A DNA stretch of 64,000 bases from Candidatus Brevundimonas colombiensis (GCA_029202665.1 CP119326.1:1612001-1676000), one strand, 5' to 3'; shown: positions 24,902-34,324, counted from the stretch's first letter. Numbers and translations are program-made. The notes: generated by a model not told the origin, from the letters alone.

Positions 24902-26137
24902 TTGACGCTCGCCGCCTCGCCTGACTTGGCCCCGATGCTGTCTGGTCTCCGGGTTCTGGAGATCGGTCACTTCGTGGCTGCACCGTTTTGCACGCGTCTT
25001 CTCGCCGACCTCGGCGCCGATGTCATCAAGATCGAACCGATCGCCGGCGACCCGGTGCGCAAATGGGGCGCACAGGTCGATGGGGCCAGCCTCTGGTGGT
25101 CCGTCCATGGGCGAAACAAGCGCAGCGTCGCCATGGACCTGAAGTCTGAAGAGGCCAAGGGTCTGGTGCTGGACCTGGTGGAGTCCTGCGACGTCGTCGT
25201 CGAGAACTTCCGCCCTGGGCAATTGGAGCGGCTGGGTCTGGGACCCGACGCGCTGAGGGCGCGGCGACCCGGGCTGATCATCGCCAGTATTTCCGGCTAC
25301 GGCCAGGACGGCCCCTATCGCAACCGTGCGGCCTTTGGCGTGATCGGGGAAGCGATGGGAGGACTTCGTTATCTCACGAACGATGCGCCAGGCGATCACG
25401 ACCGACCGCCTGTCCGTGTCGGTGTCAGCATCGGCGACTCGATCGCAGGCCTTTACGCCGCTTTCGGCGTGATGGCGGCGCTCTGGGCCCGGGACAAGCC
25501 GGGCGGCGATGGGGCGGGACGAACGCTCGACGTCGCCCTGACCGAGTCCGTCTTCAGCATGATGGAGGCCATGCTGCCCGAATATGGCGCCCTTGGGCGT
25601 GTGAAACGGCCGACAGGGGGGGCGATCGCCACCGCTGCGCCTTCCAACGCCTATCCGACCGCCGATGGCGACTGGGTGCTGATCGCGGCGAACTCCGACC
25701 CTCTCTTCGCCAAACTCGCCGCCCTAATGCACCAACCCGAGCTGGCCACAGATGCGCGGTTCATCGACAATCGCGCCCGCGTGGCCAATGCGGTCGATCT
25801 GGACACGCTGATCTCGGACTGGTCGCAACAGACCGGGGCGCCCGAATTGCTGGCGCGCCTGGAGGCGGCGGACGTGCCAGCCTGCAAGGTCTATACTGCG
25901 GCCGACTGCGCGGCGGATGAACAGTTCCGGTTCCGGGGCATGGTGCGGGAGGTGGCGGATCCATTGTTTGGATCTGTTCTTCACACCGGCATCGTGCCGC
26001 GCGTCGTGGGGACCGCGGCGGACATTCGCTGGCCTGGACCGAGCATCGGCGCACATACCGATCAGGTGCTCACGGATGTCGCCGGCCTTTCGGCGGATAG
26101 GATCGCGACCCTTCGCGAACGGGGGGTGGTGGCGTGA
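24902..26137 (+). CDS. Family III CoA-transferase (CaiB/BaiF type)
   Basis: 411 residues starting at TTG 24902 behind AAGGA. Family III hallmarks: LSGLRVLEIGHFVAAPFCTR, LADLGADVIKIE, WWSVHGRNKRSVAMDL, and the catalytic Asp in GVSIGDSIAGLYA. It moves CoA from a donor such as succinyl-CoA to a carboxylic acid without free intermediates. Overlaps the downstream HMG-CoA-lyase-like gene by 4 bp; LeuC and LeuD-like genes follow. Related enzymes act on malate/citramalate, supporting a citramalyl-CoA-like step here, though the exact acid is unknown. Confidence 0.93.
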   Translation: MTLAASPDLAPMLSGLRVLEIGHFVAAPFCTRLLADLGADVIKIEPIAGDPVRKWGAQVDGASLWWSVHGRNKRSVAMDLKSEEAKGLVLDLVESCDVVVENFRPGQLERLGLGPDALRARRPGLIIASISGYGQDGPYRNRAAFGVIGEAMGGLRYLTNDAPGDHDRPPVRVGVSIGDSIAGLYAAFGVMAALWARDKPGGDGAGRTLDVALTESVFSMMEAMLPEYGALGRVKRPTGGAIATAAPSNAYPTADGDWVLIAANSDPLFAKLAALMHQPELATDARFIDNRARVANAVDLDTLISDWSQQTGAPELLARLEAADVPACKVYTAADCAADEQFRFRGMVREVADPLFGSVLHTGIVPRVVGTAADIRWPGPSIGAHTDQVLTDVAGLSADRIATLRERGVVA

Positions 26138-27048
26138 GCGCTGATGTGACCCTGGTCGAGGTGGGCCCCCGCGACGGCTTTCAGGCTGTCGATCCCTTCA
26201 TTCCGACAGATCGCAAGATCGCGCTGATCAAGGCGCTTTACGCCGCCGGGATGCGTCGGATCGAGGTCGGCTCCTTTGTAAGCGCTACGGCGCTGCCGCA
26301 AATGGCCGATGCCGAGGCCGTCTGGTCGGCCGCGTGCGATCTTCCCGGTCTGGATCCCCAAGTCCTGGCGCCGACGCTTCGTCAGGTGGAGCGTGCGATG
26401 GCGGCGGGCGTGGATCACGTCGGCTTTGTCCTGTCCGTGTCCGAGTGGCACAATCTGAACAACGTCCGGCGCATGCCCCTCGAGTCGGTCGCGGAATTTG
26501 CCCGGATCGTGGACGTGGTTCGGGCTGGTGTCCGTCTGCGGGTCAATGTGGCGACGGCTTTCGACTGCCCCGAAACCGGACTTGTGGAGGAGGACGCGAC
26601 TCTGGCGCTCCTTGACGCCCTGGTCGGTCTGCGGCCCGATGCGGAGTTCACGCTGTGCGACACGACCGGGCGCGCCCGGCCCGACCATGTGCGACGTCTC
26701 TTCAGCCGCGCGCAGGAACGCTTTCCCCAGGCCGCGTCCTGGACCTTTCACGGCCACGACACCTATGGCGTCGGCGTGGCGAACGTTCTGGCGGCGTATG
26801 AAGCGGGCGTGCGCACCTTCGACGCATCCATCGCCGGCCTTGGCGGGTGCCCCTTTGCGCCCGGCGCGACGGGAAATGTCGCCACGGAAGACGTCGTCTG
26901 GACGTTCGAGGGCATGGGGCGCCGCACGGGAGTCGATTTCGATCGTCTTCTTCCTGTCGCCGCAGAGATTGTAGCGCTTCCCGGGGCGGAAACCGGCGGA
27001 AGGGTCCGCACCGCCATATCGCGCCGCGACGCCTGCAGGGCGGCCTGA
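26134..27048 (+). CDS. HMG-CoA lyase-like enzyme
   Basis: 304 residues from GTG 26134. A TIM-barrel lyase: VEVGPRDGFQ with the catalytic Asp-Gly and metal Asp, the metal-binding FHGHDTYGVGVAN, CDTTGRARPDHV, and the signature GLGGCPFAPGATGNVATEDV with the active-site Cys. It cleaves 3-hydroxy-3-methylglutaryl-CoA or a similar 3-hydroxy-3-alkyl-acyl-CoA to acetyl-CoA and an oxo acid. Overlapped on both sides (CoA-transferase, LeuC-like), so its substrate is probably the CoA-ester made by the transferase. It could equally be a citramalyl-CoA-type substrate. Confidence 0.92.
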   Translation: MSADVTLVEVGPRDGFQAVDPFIPTDRKIALIKALYAAGMRRIEVGSFVSATALPQMADAEAVWSAACDLPGLDPQVLAPTLRQVERAMAAGVDHVGFVLSVSEWHNLNNVRRMPLESVAEFARIVDVVRAGVRLRVNVATAFDCPETGLVEEDATLALLDALVGLRPDAEFTLCDTTGRARPDHVRRLFSRAQERFPQAASWTFHGHDTYGVGVANVLAAYEAGVRTFDASIAGLGGCPFAPGATGNVATEDVVWTFEGMGRRTGVDFDRLLPVAAEIVALPGAETGGRVRTAISRRDACRAA

Positions 27049-28457
27049 TGACAAAGCCGCGGACCCTGTTCGAGAAGATCTGGGACGATCATGCCGTCGA
27101 TGAACTCGGCGACGGTCTGACGCTGCTCTACATCGACCGGCATCTGGTCAATGAAGTGACCAGCCCGCAGGCTTTCGAGGGGCTGCGGGTCAACGGTCGT
27201 TCGGTCCGCCGTCCCCAGAACACCATCGCGGTGGCCGACCACAATGTCCCGACGACGGACCGCCGCGCGGGCATCCAGGATCCCGAAAGCCGGCTGCAGG
27301 TTGAGACGCTGGAGGCGAATGTCCGGGAGTTCGCCGTTCCTTATGTGCCGCTGGATAGCGCCAGCCAGGGGATCGTGCATATCATCGGTCCCGAGTTGGG
27401 CCTGACCCTGCCCGGAATGACGATCGTCTGCGGGGATAGTCATACGTCCACCCACGGCGCTTTCGGCGCTCTGGCGTTCGGCATCGGAACCTCGGAAGTC
27501 GAGCATGTGCTGGCGACCCAGACCCTGGTCGAGCGCAAGGCCAAGACGATGCTGGTCAAGGTCGACGGCCGGGCCCCGGTCGGCGTCACCGCAAAGGACA
27601 TCGTGCTGAGCGTCATCCAGGCCGTGGGGACTGCGGGCGCCACAGGCCACGTCATCGAATACGCCGGCAGCGCGATCCGCAGCCTGGACATGGCGGGCCG
27701 AATGACGGTCTGCAACATGTCGATCGAAGCGGGGGCCAGAGCGGGCCTGATCGCCCCGGACGACGTCGTGTTCGACTATCTGAGGACATGCCCGCATGCC
27801 CCCAAGGGCGGCGATCTAGAACGCAGCATCGCCCGATGGCGAACCCTGGCCTCGGATGCGAACGCCGTGTTCGACGCCGGGGTGACCTTGGATGCTTCGC
27901 AGTTCGAACCGATGGTCACCTGGGGCACGACGCCCGAGGCGGTGGTGGCCGTGGGCGGACGGACCCCCGAAGTGTCGGCGCTCGCGGATGAGGCGTCCCG
28001 ACAGCAGGTCGAGCAGATGCTGACCTATATGGGTCTTGATCCCGATAGCCCGCTCTGTGGCCTTCCCATCGACGTCGCCTTCATCGGCAGCTGCACGAAC
28101 GGCAGGCTGGAAGACCTTAGAGCGGCTGCGTTGGTCGCGCGGGGGAGACGGATCGCGCCAGGCGTTCGGGCGCTGGTGGTGCCGGGGTCCGGTCTGGTCA
28201 GAGCCGCCGCCGAACAAGAGGGCCTGGATCGCGTCTTCATCGAGGCCGGGTTCGAATGGCGCGAGGCGGGTTGCTCCATGTGTCTGGGCATGAATCCTGA
28301 TCGGCTTCAGCCTGGAGAGCGCTGCGCCTCCACGTCTAACCGGAACTTCGAGGGACGGCAGGGCCCCGGCGGCCGCACTCATCTGATGTCGCCCGCCATG
28401 GTGGCCGCCGCCGCGGTGACCGGCCGGATCGTGGATGTCAGGACGATGCTCTCGTGA
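27048..28457 (+). CDS. leuC: Aconitase-family dehydratase large subunit (LeuC-like)
   Basis: 469 residues; the ATG shares a base with the preceding stop. The [4Fe-4S] ligands are present (Cys in GSCTNGRLEDL and the pair in CSMCLGMNPD), with substrate motifs CGDSHTSTHGAFG and STSNRNFEGRQGPGG. This is the large subunit of 3-isopropylmalate dehydratase or a paralogue acting on 2-methylmalate-like diacids. LeuA and LeuB genes are absent from the window and the neighbours are a CoA-transferase and a lyase, so a catabolic hydroxy-diacid isomerase/hydratase is more likely than leucine synthesis. Pairs with the LeuD-like gene, overlapping by 4 bp. Confidence 0.92.
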   Translation: MTKPRTLFEKIWDDHAVDELGDGLTLLYIDRHLVNEVTSPQAFEGLRVNGRSVRRPQNTIAVADHNVPTTDRRAGIQDPESRLQVETLEANVREFAVPYVPLDSASQGIVHIIGPELGLTLPGMTIVCGDSHTSTHGAFGALAFGIGTSEVEHVLATQTLVERKAKTMLVKVDGRAPVGVTAKDIVLSVIQAVGTAGATGHVIEYAGSAIRSLDMAGRMTVCNMSIEAGARAGLIAPDDVVFDYLRTCPHAPKGGDLERSIARWRTLASDANAVFDAGVTLDASQFEPMVTWGTTPEAVVAVGGRTPEVSALADEASRQQVEQMLTYMGLDPDSPLCGLPIDVAFIGSCTNGRLEDLRAAALVARGRRIAPGVRALVVPGSGLVRAAAEQEGLDRVFIEAGFEWREAGCSMCLGMNPDRLQPGERCASTSNRNFEGRQGPGGRTHLMSPAMVAAAAVTGRIVDVRTMLS

Positions 28458-29104
28458 CCCCCTTCACCACCCTGAGCGGGGTCGCGGCCCCCCTGCCGAT
28501 CACCAATATCGACACCGATAAAATCCTGGCAGGACGTTTCCTGAAGACCATCAAGAGAGAAGGATTGGGCGAGGCGTTGTTCGATTCCATGCGACGCCAC
28601 CCGGATGGCGCGCCTCGTGTGGACTTCGTCCTTAATCAGCCGCCTTACGACCATGCGGTCTTCATCGTGGCGCTCGACAATTTCGGGTGCGGGTCGAGTC
28701 GCGAACATGCACCCTGGGCGCTGGCCGATTTCGGCGTAAGATGCATCGTTGCGCCAAGCTTCGCGGACATCTTCGCCAATAACTGCAGCAAGAACGGTAT
28801 TTTGCCGGTGGTTCTCACCCGCGCGGATATCGACTGGCTGATCGACCGTGTCAGCAAACCCGAGACCGCCGTCCTGGCCGTCGATCTACCGGAGCAGACG
28901 CTGCAGGCGGGCGACCGACGCTTCGCCTTCGACATCGCGCCCGGAGCCAAGAAACGGCTTGTCGAAGGGCTGGACGAAATCGGCGGCACCCTGCGCCTAT
29001 TGCACCGGATCGAGGCCTTCGAAACCGGCCGGCAGGCGGAGGCCTATCGCTTCCCGTCGACGTCGACGGCGGTTTCAGGGCTCCGGCGTCGTCCCGCCGG
29101 ATAG
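28454..29104 (+). CDS. leuD: Aconitase-family dehydratase small subunit (LeuD-like)
   Basis: 216 residues from GTG 28454. Swivelling domain of the LeuCD dehydratase: ITNIDTDKILAGRFLKTIKR, then VALDNFGCGSSREHAPWALA and FADIFANNCSKNGILPVVL. The GCGSSREHAPWAL loop sets substrate recognition and is intact. Works with LeuC to move a hydroxyl between adjacent carbons via an enoyl diacid. Overlap with the large subunit and the shared operon imply one heterodimer. The tail after about residue 195 is variable and shows no extra domain. Confidence 0.92.
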   Translation: MTPFTTLSGVAAPLPITNIDTDKILAGRFLKTIKREGLGEALFDSMRRHPDGAPRVDFVLNQPPYDHAVFIVALDNFGCGSSREHAPWALADFGVRCIVAPSFADIFANNCSKNGILPVVLTRADIDWLIDRVSKPETAVLAVDLPEQTLQAGDRRFAFDIAPGAKKRLVEGLDEIGGTLRLLHRIEAFETGRQAEAYRFPSTSTAVSGLRRRPAG

Positions 29105-29179
29105 GGACTGCGGCCCTCCGGCGTCTTGGCCAAACTCCCATCCAGCAACTGAACGCCGCCTGGATAGGGACCCGCCCAC

Positions 29180-29797
29180 ATGACCACGCCAGCCGACGGC
29201 CGCGAGAAGCGGGCCAATCCGGGGTTGACCCCGCTTATGCTGAATCACGCCGCATGGGTGACGCATGATGTGGAGGCGACGGCGGACTTCTACACCCGCA
29301 TCATGGGCATGGAACTGGCCAGCACCGTCTATGGTGCGCGAGTGCCATCGACCGGCGACGATCTGCCTTACTTCCACATCTTCTTCAAAATGCGGGACGG
29401 ATCGACGATCGCCTTCTTCGAGGTGCCGGGGCTGCCCGCGCGTCCCGCAGTGACGCATGCAGCGTACAACATCTTCGATCACTTCGCGATGGAAGTCGAA
29501 AGTCCTGAGGAGGTTGATCGCTGGCACGCCTGGCTGGCGAGCAACGCCATAGAAGTCGTTGGCCCAACCAATCACGACGGTCTGATCTACAGCATCTACT
29601 TCAAGGATCCGAACGGCATGCGTCTGGAGATCACCACGCCCCTGGACTTGGAATGGAACAGTCACTGCGATCAGGCCAAGGCGGATCTGGATATGTGGAA
29701 CGCCGCGAAACGAGACGCCGTGGCCGCCGGCGGAAGTATTTCTCAGTTCATGATCGACGTAATAAAGAAAAAAAAATCGACCAAAAGTCTCGAGTAA
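29180..29797 (+). CDS. VOC-superfamily protein (glyoxalase/dioxygenase fold)
   Basis: 205 residues. Two betaalphabetabetabeta modules: LNHAAWVTHDVEATADFYTR carries the first metal His, FDHFAMEVESPEEVDRW the second, and DPNGMRLEITTP the Glu. This H-H-E set binds a divalent metal, as in glyoxalase, extradiol dioxygenase and epimerase members. The relevant reaction is unknown: a ring cleavage or an isomerisation is possible. It ends in a Lys/Ser-rich AT-rich tail (KKKKSTKS). It is co-directional with LeuD (75 bp) and precedes the TonB receptor by 61 bp. Confidence 0.85.
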   Translation: MTTPADGREKRANPGLTPLMLNHAAWVTHDVEATADFYTRIMGMELASTVYGARVPSTGDDLPYFHIFFKMRDGSTIAFFEVPGLPARPAVTHAAYNIFDHFAMEVESPEEVDRWHAWLASNAIEVVGPTNHDGLIYSIYFKDPNGMRLEITTPLDLEWNSHCDQAKADLDMWNAAKRDAVAAGGSISQFMIDVIKKKKSTKSLE

Positions 29798-29858
29798 AGA
29801 GACCATCATCAGATGGACTAGAAATAAAACCAATAATAACAACCGGGGAGAGTGTAAC

Positions 29859-32198
29859 ATGAGAAGCATATTGGCGGGTGTATCCGTCATTGCCCTGTCG
29901 TCAGTCTTCGGAACGGCGGCATTGGCCCAGACCACGACCGCGGCGTCAGCGCAAACGGAGCCCGATCCGGCCTCTGCCAAACAAAGCACCGCCAGCGTTC
30001 TTGACGAGATCGTCGTGACCGCCACCAAGCGTTCGGAGGCGGTCAACACCGTGCCCATGTCGATCACGGCGGCGACAGGGCAGGCTCTGCAATCGCTCGG
30101 CGTTACCGACGTGGGCAGCCTGACCAAGATCGTGCCAGGCTTCAATGCCGTGGATTCCAGCTACGGTTCGCCGGTCTACTATTTGCGCGGGGTCGGCTAT
30201 TTCGAGACGACCATGGTCGCCAAGCCGACGGTCGGTGTCTATGTCGACGAAATTCCCCTGGCCTTCTCCAACATGACGGCCGGGGCGGCGTTCGACCTGG
30301 AACGCGTCGAGGTTCTGAAGGGGCCCCAGGGCACTCTGTTCGGCTCCAACGCCACCGGCGGTGCGATCAACTACATCGCCGCCAAACCGACCGACACTTT
30401 CAAGGCCGGCCTCAGCGGAAGCGCCGGCAACTTTGGCGCACTGGAAACGACCGGCTTCTTGAGCGGGCCGCTGACCGATACGCTGTCTGCGCGTTTGGCC
30501 GTTCGGCGTGAGGTGCGCGACGATTGGCAACGAAGCACCACGCGCGATGACAGTCTAGGCGCGCGAAACTTCACCCAGGGCCGTCTGGCCTTGCAGTGGC
30601 GCCCGAACGATGCGCTGCAAGCCACGCTCACGCTAAGCGGCTTTATCGATCGGTCGGACACCCAAGCGCCGCAGTTTGTCGAACCCTTCAAACAGACCGT
30701 TAGTTCTGTGTTGAACCCGCGATTGGTCACCTATCCGGCAGCGATCGACAACGCCCGACAAGCGGACTGGGGCGCGACTTTCCCGTGGTCGCGCGACAAC
30801 ACGCTGTTCCAGGGCAGCTTGCGCCTGGACTACAACCTGTCCGAAACCCTGACGCTGACCTCGCTCACATCCTATTCGAAATACCGGCAGGACCAGACGC
30901 AGGACGGCGACGGCACAGACCTGATCATCTCCGACCTGCGGATCACCGGCAACGTCGAATCCTACTTCCAGGAACTGCGTCTTCAGGGCGATTTCACGCG
31001 CGGCTCCTGGATCCTGGGCGCCAACTACGAACATAGCGGCGGGCCGGAACTGGTCGAGCAGCGCCTGTTGAACTCGTCGTCGGCCGGCGCCTTCGCCGGT
31101 CTGGGCGTCGCCCCGTTCGACATTATTCCGCAGATCACCGACACGACGTATGAAAGCTACGGCATTTTCGCCAACGTCGACTACGACTTGACGGAACAAC
31201 TGAAGCTGCACGCGGGCGCGCGCTACACTGACACGACCACCGATTTCACCGGGTGCGTCATCAACGGCGGCAACGGGTCGCGCGGACTGGGCTTCAGCCG
31301 CCTGTTGGGCATTCCCAACATTCCGATCGGCCAATGCTCGACCATCGTCGTCCGCAACGGCGTCACTCAGTTCGGCCAGGCGTCGGGAAATATCAGCGAG
31401 GACAATATTTCATGGCGCGTCGGCCTAGATTACACGCCGCGCGAACGGATGCTCATCTACGCCAATATCAGCCGGGGCTATAAGGCTGGCGGCTATTCCA
31501 ATCTGCCCGGTTCGAGCGAAGATCAATATCGGCCGGTCAAGCAGGAAGAACTGACCGCTTATGAAATCGGCTTCAAGACCTCGCTGGCGCAACGCACGCT
31601 TCAGCTCAATGGCGCCGTCTTCTACTACGACTACGCGGACAAGCAGGTGAAGGGGCGCACCAACGTGCCGATCTTCAACTTCCTGGAAGCCCTGGTGAAC
31701 GTGCCGGAATCCTCGATCAAGGGTGCTGAAATCCAGATCGACTGGCTGCCCGTCACGGGTTTGAGGTTTGGATTGGGCGCAGCCTATCTCGATACCGAGA
31801 TCACGGGCACATTCAACAACTTCTCGGCTTTCGGTCAGCCGATCGACTTCAAGGGCTATGGGTTCGCCAACACGCCGAAATGGCAGGCGAACGCCAGTGT
31901 CGAATACAGATGGCCGGTGTCCGATACGCTGGGGGCCTATGTCGGGGCCAACGCCAATTATCGAAGCGATACGAACGGCGACTTCAAGCCGGACCCTCGC
32001 CTGGCGATCGATGGCTATACTTTGATCGATCTGCGCGCTGGTATTGAAAGCGACGGCGGAAACTGGCGGTTGGGCGTGTACGGCCGCAACGTCACCGACG
32101 AATATTATTGGACGACAGCAACTCGGCGTGGAGACGCCGTGGTCCGATACGCGGGAATGCCCGCCACCTACGGCGTGGACTTCAGCGTCCGTTTCTGA
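29859..32198 (+). CDS. TonB-dependent outer-membrane receptor
   Basis: 779 residues, behind a good GGGGAGAG. Signal peptide MRSILAGVSVIALSSVF... ending near ALAQ. The TonB box/plug begins at DEIVVTATKRSEAVNTVPMS, and the plug continues RVEVLKGPQGTLFGSNATGG. The C-terminal barrel ends GVDFSVRF with the terminal Phe needed for outer-membrane insertion. It imports a scarce large or hydrophobic ligand using TonB energy. In this setting the ligand is probably the growth substrate. It follows the LeuCD/VOC group and precedes an MFS permease, so the two could move the same compound across both membranes. Confidence 0.95.
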   Translation: MRSILAGVSVIALSSVFGTAALAQTTTAASAQTEPDPASAKQSTASVLDEIVVTATKRSEAVNTVPMSITAATGQALQSLGVTDVGSLTKIVPGFNAVDSSYGSPVYYLRGVGYFETTMVAKPTVGVYVDEIPLAFSNMTAGAAFDLERVEVLKGPQGTLFGSNATGGAINYIAAKPTDTFKAGLSGSAGNFGALETTGFLSGPLTDTLSARLAVRREVRDDWQRSTTRDDSLGARNFTQGRLALQWRPNDALQATLTLSGFIDRSDTQAPQFVEPFKQTVSSVLNPRLVTYPAAIDNARQADWGATFPWSRDNTLFQGSLRLDYNLSETLTLTSLTSYSKYRQDQTQDGDGTDLIISDLRITGNVESYFQELRLQGDFTRGSWILGANYEHSGGPELVEQRLLNSSSAGAFAGLGVAPFDIIPQITDTTYESYGIFANVDYDLTEQLKLHAGARYTDTTTDFTGCVINGGNGSRGLGFSRLLGIPNIPIGQCSTIVVRNGVTQFGQASGNISEDNISWRVGLDYTPRERMLIYANISRGYKAGGYSNLPGSSEDQYRPVKQEELTAYEIGFKTSLAQRTLQLNGAVFYYDYADKQVKGRTNVPIFNFLEALVNVPESSIKGAEIQIDWLPVTGLRFGLGAAYLDTEITGTFNNFSAFGQPIDFKGYGFANTPKWQANASVEYRWPVSDTLGAYVGANANYRSDTNGDFKPDPRLAIDGYTLIDLRAGIESDGGNWRLGVYGRNVTDEYYWTTATRRGDAVVRYAGMPATYGVDFSVRF

Positions 32199-32204
32199 AG
32201 CCTG

Positions 32205-32231
32205 GCGGCGGGGCTTGGAGCGCCCCGCCGC
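32205..32231 (+). terminator. Strong GC hairpin after the TonB receptor
   Basis: Perfect 10-bp arms GCGGCGGGGC and GCCCCGCCGC enclose a 7-base loop. No T-run follows, so it may act as a partial terminator or as a 3' stabiliser that lowers permease expression relative to the receptor. Confidence 0.6.
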
Positions 32232-32275
32232 GAGCGCTCGATCCGGGCGCATCATCTTCAGTCCAAGGACGTTAA

Positions 32276-33586
32276 ATGACCGAAACGACCTCAACCTCGC
32301 GGTCGAAAGGCGCCCCTCCGTGGATGGTCCTGACGATCTTGACGGCAATCTACGCCTTGAACCTGATGGACCGGCAGTTGCTGCCGATTCTGGCGCAAGC
32401 CATCAAGGCGGAGTTCGCCTTGTCGGACACGCAGTTGGGGCTCTTGTCCGGGATCGTTTTCGCCGCCTTCTACATGACGGTCGCCATTCCGATCGCCAAA
32501 TTGGCGGACCGGGCCAATCGCGTGCGGATCGTGGCGGCGGCGTGCGCCCTGTGGAGTCTGTTCACGGCTATTTCGGGCGCCAGCATCAATGCCCTGATGC
32601 TTGTGCTCGCGCGTATAGGCGTCGGGATCGGCGAGGCGGGCGGAGCGGCTCCGTCTTATTCTCTCATCTCGGACTACTTCCCGCCGCAAAGGCGCGGGCT
32701 GGCCATGGCGGTCTTCAACCTGGGCTTTCCGATCGGTATCGGCTGCGGCATTGCGATCGCGGGCTCGATCGCGGCGGTTCATGGGTGGCGGACGGCCTTC
32801 TACGTCGCCGCCGCGCCCGGCCTGGTCATGTCGATCCTACTGCTGGTGCTGGTGCGTGAACCGACCCGTGGCCGTCTGGACGGCGCAGCTTCATCACCCC
32901 AGCCGTCCGTCCCATTGATGACGGGAATCCTGCAGTATCTCCGCACCCCGGTTTTGTTGCGAACGACGGTCGCCACCTCGCTCACCTCCTTCGTTTTCCT
33001 CGGCCTGTTGGTTTGGGCGCCGACCTATCTGATACGCGTGCGGGGCATGGATCTGGGGGAGGTGGGAAAATACTATAGCGTGACCAACGCAATCTCGATG
33101 GCGCTTGGCCTTTGGCTGGGCGGATATCTGGCCCAGGTCCTGGTGCGCCGGGGCGGTGAAAGGATGTACGCCCTGGTTTCCATGGGCGGGGTGCTTGTGG
33201 CGGCTCCGACCCTGGTGATCGCCCTCCTGGCCGACGCCTGGCCCGTCGCGCTGGGGCTTCTGATGCTCCCGACCCTGTTCGGTCTTCTCTATCTGGGGCC
33301 TGCGACAGCCTTGGTTCAAAATGCCTCGGCTCCAGATCAGCGGAGTCTGTTCTCGGCGATCTATATGTTCTGCGGCAATATCGTCGGCCAGGGAGGGGGA
33401 CCACTGTTCGTCGGTTTGGTCAGCGACGCTCTGACGCCCAGTCTGGGTCAGCAGGGCCTGACGGTCGCCCTCATTCTTCTCGCTCCCGTCTATCTGATGG
33501 CCGCCGGCGCCTATTATTGGACGTCGCGCGTGCTGGGCTCGCGGTCCCCGGCGACGGGGGCGTCCGAGGGAAGGCAACCCTCCTAA
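32276..33586 (+). CDS. MFS transporter, spinster-like
   Basis: 436 residues with about twelve hydrophobic segments. MFS features: start WMVLTILTAIYALNLMDRQL (TM1 with the conserved NLMDRQ), PIAKLADRANRVRIV (motif A-like loop), then RIGVGIGEAGGAAPSYSLIS. The sequence resembles the spinster/Major-facilitator branch often found with aromatic or steroid clusters. It probably imports the substrate or exports an intermediate across the inner membrane. Follows the TonB receptor in the same direction across a hairpin. Confidence 0.93.
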   Translation: MTETTSTSRSKGAPPWMVLTILTAIYALNLMDRQLLPILAQAIKAEFALSDTQLGLLSGIVFAAFYMTVAIPIAKLADRANRVRIVAAACALWSLFTAISGASINALMLVLARIGVGIGEAGGAAPSYSLISDYFPPQRRGLAMAVFNLGFPIGIGCGIAIAGSIAAVHGWRTAFYVAAAPGLVMSILLLVLVREPTRGRLDGAASSPQPSVPLMTGILQYLRTPVLLRTTVATSLTSFVFLGLLVWAPTYLIRVRGMDLGEVGKYYSVTNAISMALGLWLGGYLAQVLVRRGGERMYALVSMGGVLVAAPTLVIALLADAWPVALGLLMLPTLFGLLYLGPATALVQNASAPDQRSLFSAIYMFCGNIVGQGGGPLFVGLVSDALTPSLGQQGLTVALILLAPVYLMAAGAYYWTSRVLGSRSPATGASEGRQPS

Positions 33587-33613
33587 AAAGAGGCTCGCAT
33601 TGGAGGGAGCCCA

Positions 33614-34324
33614 ATGGCCCGACCTGTTCACACTGACGCCCGCCACGCCCTGGATGGGTTGCTCTTCGACGGCATGACGATCTGCGCGGGCGGGTTCGGT
33701 CTATGCGGCGTGCCGGAAAGGCTCATAGACGCCATCCGCGACAGTGGCGTCAGGAACCTGATCTGCGTGTCGAACAATGCCGGCGTCGATAACGAAGGGT
33801 TGGGAAAGCTGCTGCGGTCGCGACAGATCCGCAAGATGATCAGCTCTTACGTCGGCGAAAACCGCGAGTTCGAGCGGCAATATCTCGCCAAGGAACTGGA
33901 GGTCGAGTTCTGCCCGCAAGGCACGCTTGCCGAGCGTTGCCGAGCGGGCGGGGCGGGAATACCCGCCTTCTACACCCGAACCGGCGTCGGAACGGTCGTG
34001 GCCGAGGGCAAGGAGATCCGCGAGTTCGAGGGAGAGACCTATCTTCTCGAACACGCCATCAAGGCCGATCTGTCCATTATCAAGGCCTGGAAGGCCGACG
34101 AAGCGGGCAATCTGGTCTTTCGAAAGACAGCGAGAAACTTCAATGAGCCGATGGCGACCGCTGGGGCGGTGACGGTCGCCGAGGTGGAACAGGTTGTTCC
34201 GACCGGTTCGCTGGACCCGGACACGATCCATGTCCCGGGGATTTTCGTGAAACGGGTGTTCCTCAACCCCGCCCCGGAAAAGAAGATCGAGTTTCGCACA
34301 GTTCGCCAAAGGGAGGTCGCCTGA
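33614..34324 (+). CDS. 3-oxoacid CoA-transferase, subunit A
   Basis: 236 residues. Family I CoA-transferase alpha subunit: GMTICAGGFGLCGVPERLID, LICVSNNAGVDNEGLGKLL, FEGETYLLEHAIKADLSIIK. It binds the CoA donor and forms a heteromer with subunit B, whose ATG overlaps this stop by one base. It would transfer CoA from succinyl-CoA to a 3-oxoacid such as 3-oxoadipate or acetoacetate, feeding the thiolase 12 bp after subunit B. Confidence 0.95.
   Translation: MARPVHTDARHALDGLLFDGMTICAGGFGLCGVPERLIDAIRDSGVRNLICVSNNAGVDNEGLGKLLRSRQIRKMISSYVGENREFERQYLAKELEVEFCPQGTLAERCRAGGAGIPAFYTRTGVGTVVAEGKEIREFEGETYLLEHAIKADLSIIKAWKADEAGNLVFRKTARNFNEPMATAGAVTVAEVEQVVPTGSLDPDTIHVPGIFVKRVFLNPAPEKKIEFRTVRQREVA

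Noticed and set aside
27048..29104. Naming LeuC/LeuD as leucine biosynthesis genes in the strict sense
   Set aside because: The operon context (CoA-transferase, lyase, VOC) and missing leuA/leuB argue for a catabolic role; the symbols are kept only for family identity.
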